Origin: Polydactylus sextarius
Taxonomy: Eukaryota > Chordata > Actinopteri > Polynemidae
Direction of reading: 5' to 3'
Assembly (NCBI GenBank): GCA_016801845.1
Contig: CM028913.1
Span: 23,650,065 to 23,714,064, forward strand
Length of the DNA stretch: 64,000 nucleotides
This document shows, piece after piece, positions 59,280 through 64,000 of this stretch. The notes under the pieces are model-generated. The model did no database searches. It had not been told where the DNA came from and saw only the letters and a list, made by a program, of their open reading frames with translations. Within the stretch, counting starts at the first letter, position 1; every line of letters begins with the position of its first letter. A program made the translations under genes and the position numbers.

Positions 59280-60961
59280 ATTACTTACTTTTGTAGTCGT
59301 TCTTTATATGACAACAATCTGCCCCCGTCAGGAGTGTAGTATCCTGAATCCAGGAGTCTGAGACTATGTCGGATTCATCTGGATTCCCCCAGTTACTCTC
59401 AACCTGCAGCCGGATGAAGCTGAAGACTGATTGTTTATGACCCTGAGGGGCCGAGAGGAGAGAGAGCAGCGTGTTAGTCAAAGGTGTCAGAAGGACGGAT
59501 ATTAAAATGGTGAAGATAATGAGGAATATAAACTGAGACATGTTGGTGTTTGAATACTTACACGTACGCTGAATGTCTGGATGGAGTCTCCTCCTTGACC
59601 ATAAACAAACGACTCCAGTCAGGTCTCTTCTCCGTCCTGGTTCTCTATCCTGTAGACAGAGAACCTCTGAGGTCGTGATGATGTCTCCTTTAAGATGTGA
59701 CCCACTGTCACATTGGTGACGATGACCAGGTGAGACAAGTGGATGGTGATCTGTCCTTTCTCACCTGGAAAAGCCCAGACTGACCTGGAACCAGCTGTGT
59801 GCGTCACTGAAGAGAAACAGAGGAAAAAAGTCAAGTTTAGATATTATGTTGTTTTCATAGAAATCAGAAGTATAATATGTTAAATGCAAAGATCAATCTG
59901 TGCTGGTTGTGATACATACCTGCAGAGTAACTGTCTGTGTTTAACTGGTCACATCTTCACTGGGATCCCAAAACACCTCATGTCGGGATCCTCACTGATA
60001 TAAGTGTCTGAATGAGACACTACCGTCGCTCCTAGAGACTCCAGAGCAAAGTCTGGCAGCCTGTCAGCCACAGGAAAGTAGATGTTCTCATCCTTCCTCA
60101 GCTGCTGCAACTTCATCTGGAGCCTGTGAATCTGTTGGTTGTGGTCGGGTCTTGGGTCCAATGGGTCTAAAGGGTCGTGTAACTGGTCACATCTTCACTG
60201 GGATCCCAAAAACCTCATGTCGGGATCCTCACTGATATAAGTGTCTGAATGAGACACTACCGTCAGCTCCCTAGAGACTCCAGAGCAAAGTCTGGCAGCC
60301 TGTCAGCCACAGGAAAGTAGATGTTCTCATCCTTCCTCAGCTGCTGCAACTTCATCTGGAACCTGTGAATCTGTTGGTTGTGGTCGGTCTTGGGTCCAAT
60401 GGGTCTAAAGGGTCTAAAGGGTCTAATGGGTCCAATGGGTCTAATGGGTCTAAAGGGTCTAATGGGTCTAATGGGTCTAAAGGGTCTAAACCAGGACAAG
60501 AAACCCCAGCATGTTTCGGATGGACGTGGTGGAGCCACTGTTGTGTGTTAAGTCACTACGGTCATTACTGTCACTGCTAGCACTACTAGACCCCCTAACC
60601 CTGCTAAACCTGCTATAGTTACTGTTCCTGGTGGTTTGTGTGTCCAAAGTCTCAGTTTACACAATCAGTGTGGGGCTCTATTGTCTGATGGTCCCAGCTG
60701 GTGGTCTGGGTTGATGGTCCAGGCTGATGGTCCCAGCTGGTGGTCTGGGTTGATGGTCCAGGCTGATGGTCCCAGCTGGTGGTCTGGGTTGATGGTCCTG
60801 GCTGATGGTCCCAGCTGGTGGTCTGGGTTGATGGTCCAGGCTGATGGTCCCAGCTGGTGGTCTGGGTTGATGGTCCAGGTTGATGGTCTCTGTATGGTCT
60901 GGTGGTCATGGTCAGATGGTCTCTGTATTCCATGATGATTCCATCGCCTTTTGAAAATTCT
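59280..60961 (-). pseudogene. SUN-domain gene unit 1 with internally duplicated exon B
   Basis: Exon A (ATG near 60931, altered beginning MEYRDH, five 39-bp repeats). Exon B is present twice: 60180-60660 (ten triplets including one IGP, the 43-bp membrane-segment deletion, and a frameshift near 60265) and 59925-60175 (only one or two RP triplets). Exon C (about 59570-59810) has the 20-bp deletion plus a local rearrangement (GTCGTGATGATG). Exon D (about 59285-59450) is fused to coil sequence. TGA follows FGIPVKM in both B copies. Confidence 0.76.
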
Positions 60962-60969
60962 ACAGATAA

Positions 60970-63394
60970 ATTAAGAGAAAAGGTTTAGAGTCCTGACTCA
61001 CGTCCTAACGTCAGGTGTGTATGAATCACCTGAAGACTGATTGTTTATGACCCTGAGGTTATATATTTATAACCTCTACAGATCTAGTCTTCAGCCGTTG
61101 AGCAGCGTACATGGATCAACAGACAGTCTCGTGAGTGAGGTGAACATTCGCAGGTTCGGGGTCTGAGCTCCAACGGTTACACCAACAGATCGGTACCACA
61201 GACGTGCTAAAAAAAGGAAATCCTACGTATTTTCTTTCATCGACTGCGTTTTTGATTTTCTTACATGTTATAATGTGTGTATGTTAGGGCTGTTTTTCTT
61301 TATTTTAATAAATGTTATTTTCATTCATTTCAAAATATAAAACCTGACTACAGATTCTGTTTCCAATAGTATGATGCTAATGTGGCTTGGGGTTTTTAAA
61401 TCTAGGTGATTAATGTCTGGTATTCAACTGGTAAGACACTAGGGGTGTTGAAATTAATCATCTAATCGATGCATTGGGATGCAGACATGAACAAATAAAT
61501 ATCGATTTAGTGGCAGACCAAATTATAATTAGGGATGTCCAGGTTTGTCTTTAACGTCATCTTGGATAAAGATAATTAATTACTTTGTAGTGTCAGTGTT
61601 GATGTCACACATCGATCGTTATATGAGAAACCCTGCGATCATCTTGTGACTTTGTCACTTCATTCGCTCCTTCGAATCTATTCATAGAAACCATTTATTG
61701 ATACGCTTCTGGGTTTTAAAAATGGCGTTTCGAAGGGGTGGGACGGACTTTACCGATTGTTTTCTCTGCGACTGCTTCGTTGTGTTATTATTAATTAACT
61801 ACACACTGCAGTGTGTGTGTGTGTGTGTGTGTGCGCGCACGTGTACTCACGCAGGGGCAAACTAGCGATCTGTGCGTTCTGGAAAAGTCCAGAACGGCCG
61901 TCCAGTCTACGGTTGTAGTCCCGACACTTTTTTAAAATTTATATATTAGACTGACTGTTCCATAAAACACACTGGTCAGAAGTCAATATGGGACATCCTT
62001 AATTATAATGTAATGACATTTCATGTTGAATTTCCAACCAGTGTGTAGTAAAACTGGTGTTCTTATGTAAAACCTACATATTTCCAAATGCTGAACATTG
62101 ACTAATGTTTTGACCATAATGTAATGTTTTGCACTTTCAGGAAGTGCCCTGTGCTGAGTGTTGTTGTTTTATGTTATAAATTTTACTTAGGCTGCATCCG
62201 AATATCCCTACTAGTCTACTACGTAGTAGGCAAAAATGAGTAAGCGACGCTCTAGTATGTCCCTTAGTATGTTTTCAGTAGCAGGCGAAAGTTTCCCGGA
62301 TGGTTTACTACTTCCGCTAGGATTTTGCAGTATGCGAGCGATGTACACTACGCTACACTACACTAACCCAGAAATCACCGGGAGGTTGAAAACCGTAGAA
62401 GAAGAAACTTTGCCCGCTAAAAGTGACATCCGATACTTACTCGGATAAATTAATTACGTACAGTAAACAGTAATCGACGTCCACGTCTATGTGCTTGTTA
62501 GTGAATGGGAATGGAGACAGCAGCCAGGGAGAGATTATTTTGATATTTTTACAATTTTATTCAAAATTTGTTTACTGATAACAGGGGAACAGCAAAAGGG
62601 TCAGACATCCTGTGATGTATAACTTCTTTTCCAACCGTTTCTATACAAACCTTGAAAAGCGATTAAAATGCAAATGCAGACTGTTCAGAAAATAAAAGAC
62701 ACATGTACTTCAGGAAAATAAAAAAATGTCCATAGTCATTCACATCACCGATGTGAGTAAAAAGTCGCTGCTATGACTGAGACGCTAACTAGCCGTGGTA
62801 GCTAAACCCTCTGCTTCAAGACGCAAAATCATGATGTTGATGGAAACATCCGGGTCACAAAACAGGCAAGATGGCGGCGTTGTAGTACGTCCGAATTGTG
62901 CTACTACTGGCTGGTTGATATGTGGTAGCTACTACTGTAACAGTCGAGTAGTAGGAACTCAGTAGTACGCAGTCCGTACAAAGGATTCGGATGCAGCCTT
63001 AATATATTACAGTATCATGCAAAATGTTTTGTTTTTGAAGTTTGACCATATTTAGCTTTTGCAATAAATGCTGGTGTCTGCTGAGTTTTGTTAAATAAAA
63101 GAGGGAGCTAATATCTGACTGCTTGTTTTTGTCATCAAAGCTGTGTGAAGTAATATAAAAAATAGATTCACACCTGTATAAGACTCCAGCATAGATGCAC
63201 ATAAATATATATATGTTTGTATCTATGCTGGTGGGACCGTCTGTCCCTGGTCCTGCGACACCTGCACCACCACATAAAATGTAACATAAGAACAATTCAA
63301 CCTAAATCATACAATTATGTATGTCTGTTCAAAAAAGTATTATTAATATTATTCACATGATGATTATTAGTATGAATATTACAGCTTATTTTAA
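60970..63394. repeat. Spacer 2 of the SUN array (duplicate of spacer 1)
   Basis: Same order of sequence as 55700-58093, including the TATAAATA motif (61064-61071), a longer TG/CG tract (61808-61840) and the TIR element. The similarity ends at ACAGCTTATTTTAA (63394). Confidence 0.88.
62190..62998. mobile_element. Non-autonomous TIR transposon in spacer 2
   Basis: Starts GGCTGCATCCGAATATCCCT and ends ATTCGGATGCAGCC. Its terminal repeats are cleaner than in the spacer 1 copy. Confidence 0.72.
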
Positions 63395-64000
63395 AACATA
63401 TTTGTTATGTTGGCATCAAAAGATAGAAATAAAGGAAACTTTAAGACCTACAAGGAGTGTTCATGTGATTTTACACATTCATAGTGTTGTGAAATCAATT
63501 AACGGATGAAAATTGTGATAATCGTAATATCCAGATAAATTCTGACAATAATGTACCAATAAAATCTATCAACAAACATCCCTGACTTCAATCATCTGAT
63601 TTTTTTTAGGTTTTCTGCATGTCAGTACACTTCAGGCTGCTATCATTTGGTGACAGTAATGGCGGCTGTTAGCATCGTTAGCCTAGCTCAGTCTAAAGAC
63701 AATTAGCCACGTTAGCTTTTCCTGACAACAATGGCGGCTGTTCGCGCTCTGCTTTAATTCATTTAGCTGTTAGCTTTTTAGCTCGGCTTAATGTCCTGGA
63801 TAGAAACATACCAACCGTAAAATCACCACAGAGTAATATCTAGCTTTGATCATTTTACTTTTTGTTAAGGATCTATACGTTACCACAGTTACCGCTGTTA
63901 ACTTTTGGTTTGACGTAATATTTTTGTATAGGAAAAACACAGTCGCAGCGTTAGCTTTTACCTAGATTTAATATTCTTTTCTATCGACACAACAACCATA
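63395..64000. other. Unassigned DNA beyond the array
   Basis: No gene is supported. AATGGCGGCTGTT occurs twice (63658 and 63731) with TTAGC-rich flanks, which could be a repeat or a promoter of a gene outside the window. Confidence 0.4.

Noticed and set aside
60690..60890. Regularly spaced repeats resembling a CRISPR array
   Set aside because: The 39-bp units are contiguous variants without unique spacers, in a vertebrate genome.
60636..60935. + strand open frame with WWSGLMV repeats (also at 47873 and 55316)
   Set aside because: It is the 39-bp minisatellite read on the opposite strand. The period is a multiple of three and contains no stops in several frames, so openness is automatic; there are no splice or start features.
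62236..62448. + strand 70-codon frame MSKRRSSMSLSMF in spacer 2
   Set aside because: It lies wholly inside a TIR transposon, and the corresponding frame in spacer 1 is broken.

Overview
The window is vertebrate chromosomal DNA, most likely from a spiny-rayed (percomorph) teleost. Genes are intron-split with GT-AG borders, intergenic DNA is AT-rich and full of microsatellites and short DNA transposons, and the recognisable proteins are typical of fish. I read gene structures by joining exons whose splice sites and codon phases agree; gene names rest on recalled family resemblance, not on a database search.

Positions 1-25.2 kb hold a block like human 7p15: the 3' part of gasdermin E (gsdme, + strand), then on the minus strand pals2/mpp6 (540 aa, convergent with gsdme), a divergent npy-type neuropeptide gene (92-aa precursor) and malsu1 (245 aa). 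Positions 26.1-37.6 kb hold a block like human 8q24.3, all on the minus strand: smpd5-type neutral sphingomyelinase (576 aa), spatc1/speriolin, and grina/tmbim3 (328 aa). Positions 40.6-44.3 kb hold rbm24 (237 aa). Introns and spacers carry several non-autonomous transposons, including a fold-back MITE family present at least five times.

Positions 45.4-63.4 kb are the unusual part. Eight tandem, minus-strand copies of a SUN-domain (LINC complex) gene unit of about 1.4 kb are arranged as units 8-7-6, then a transposon-rich gap with a BEL/Pao fragment, then units 5-4-3, a 2.4-kb spacer, units 2-1, and a second copy of the spacer. Most units carry two minisatellites: a 39-bp one upstream (13 codons per period) and a 9-bp one that encodes an Arg-Pro repeat (RPF/RPI/RPT) between a membrane segment and the SUN domain. 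Repeat numbers differ between units. Six units share one 20-bp deletion that shifts the SUN frame, and most have TGA stops at former CGA codons. Unit 6 alone keeps the canonical SUN core and has a different, spliceable start exon, but it shows a one-base phase conflict. The array looks like a recently amplified, largely decayed gene cluster whose amplification breakpoints lie inside exons.
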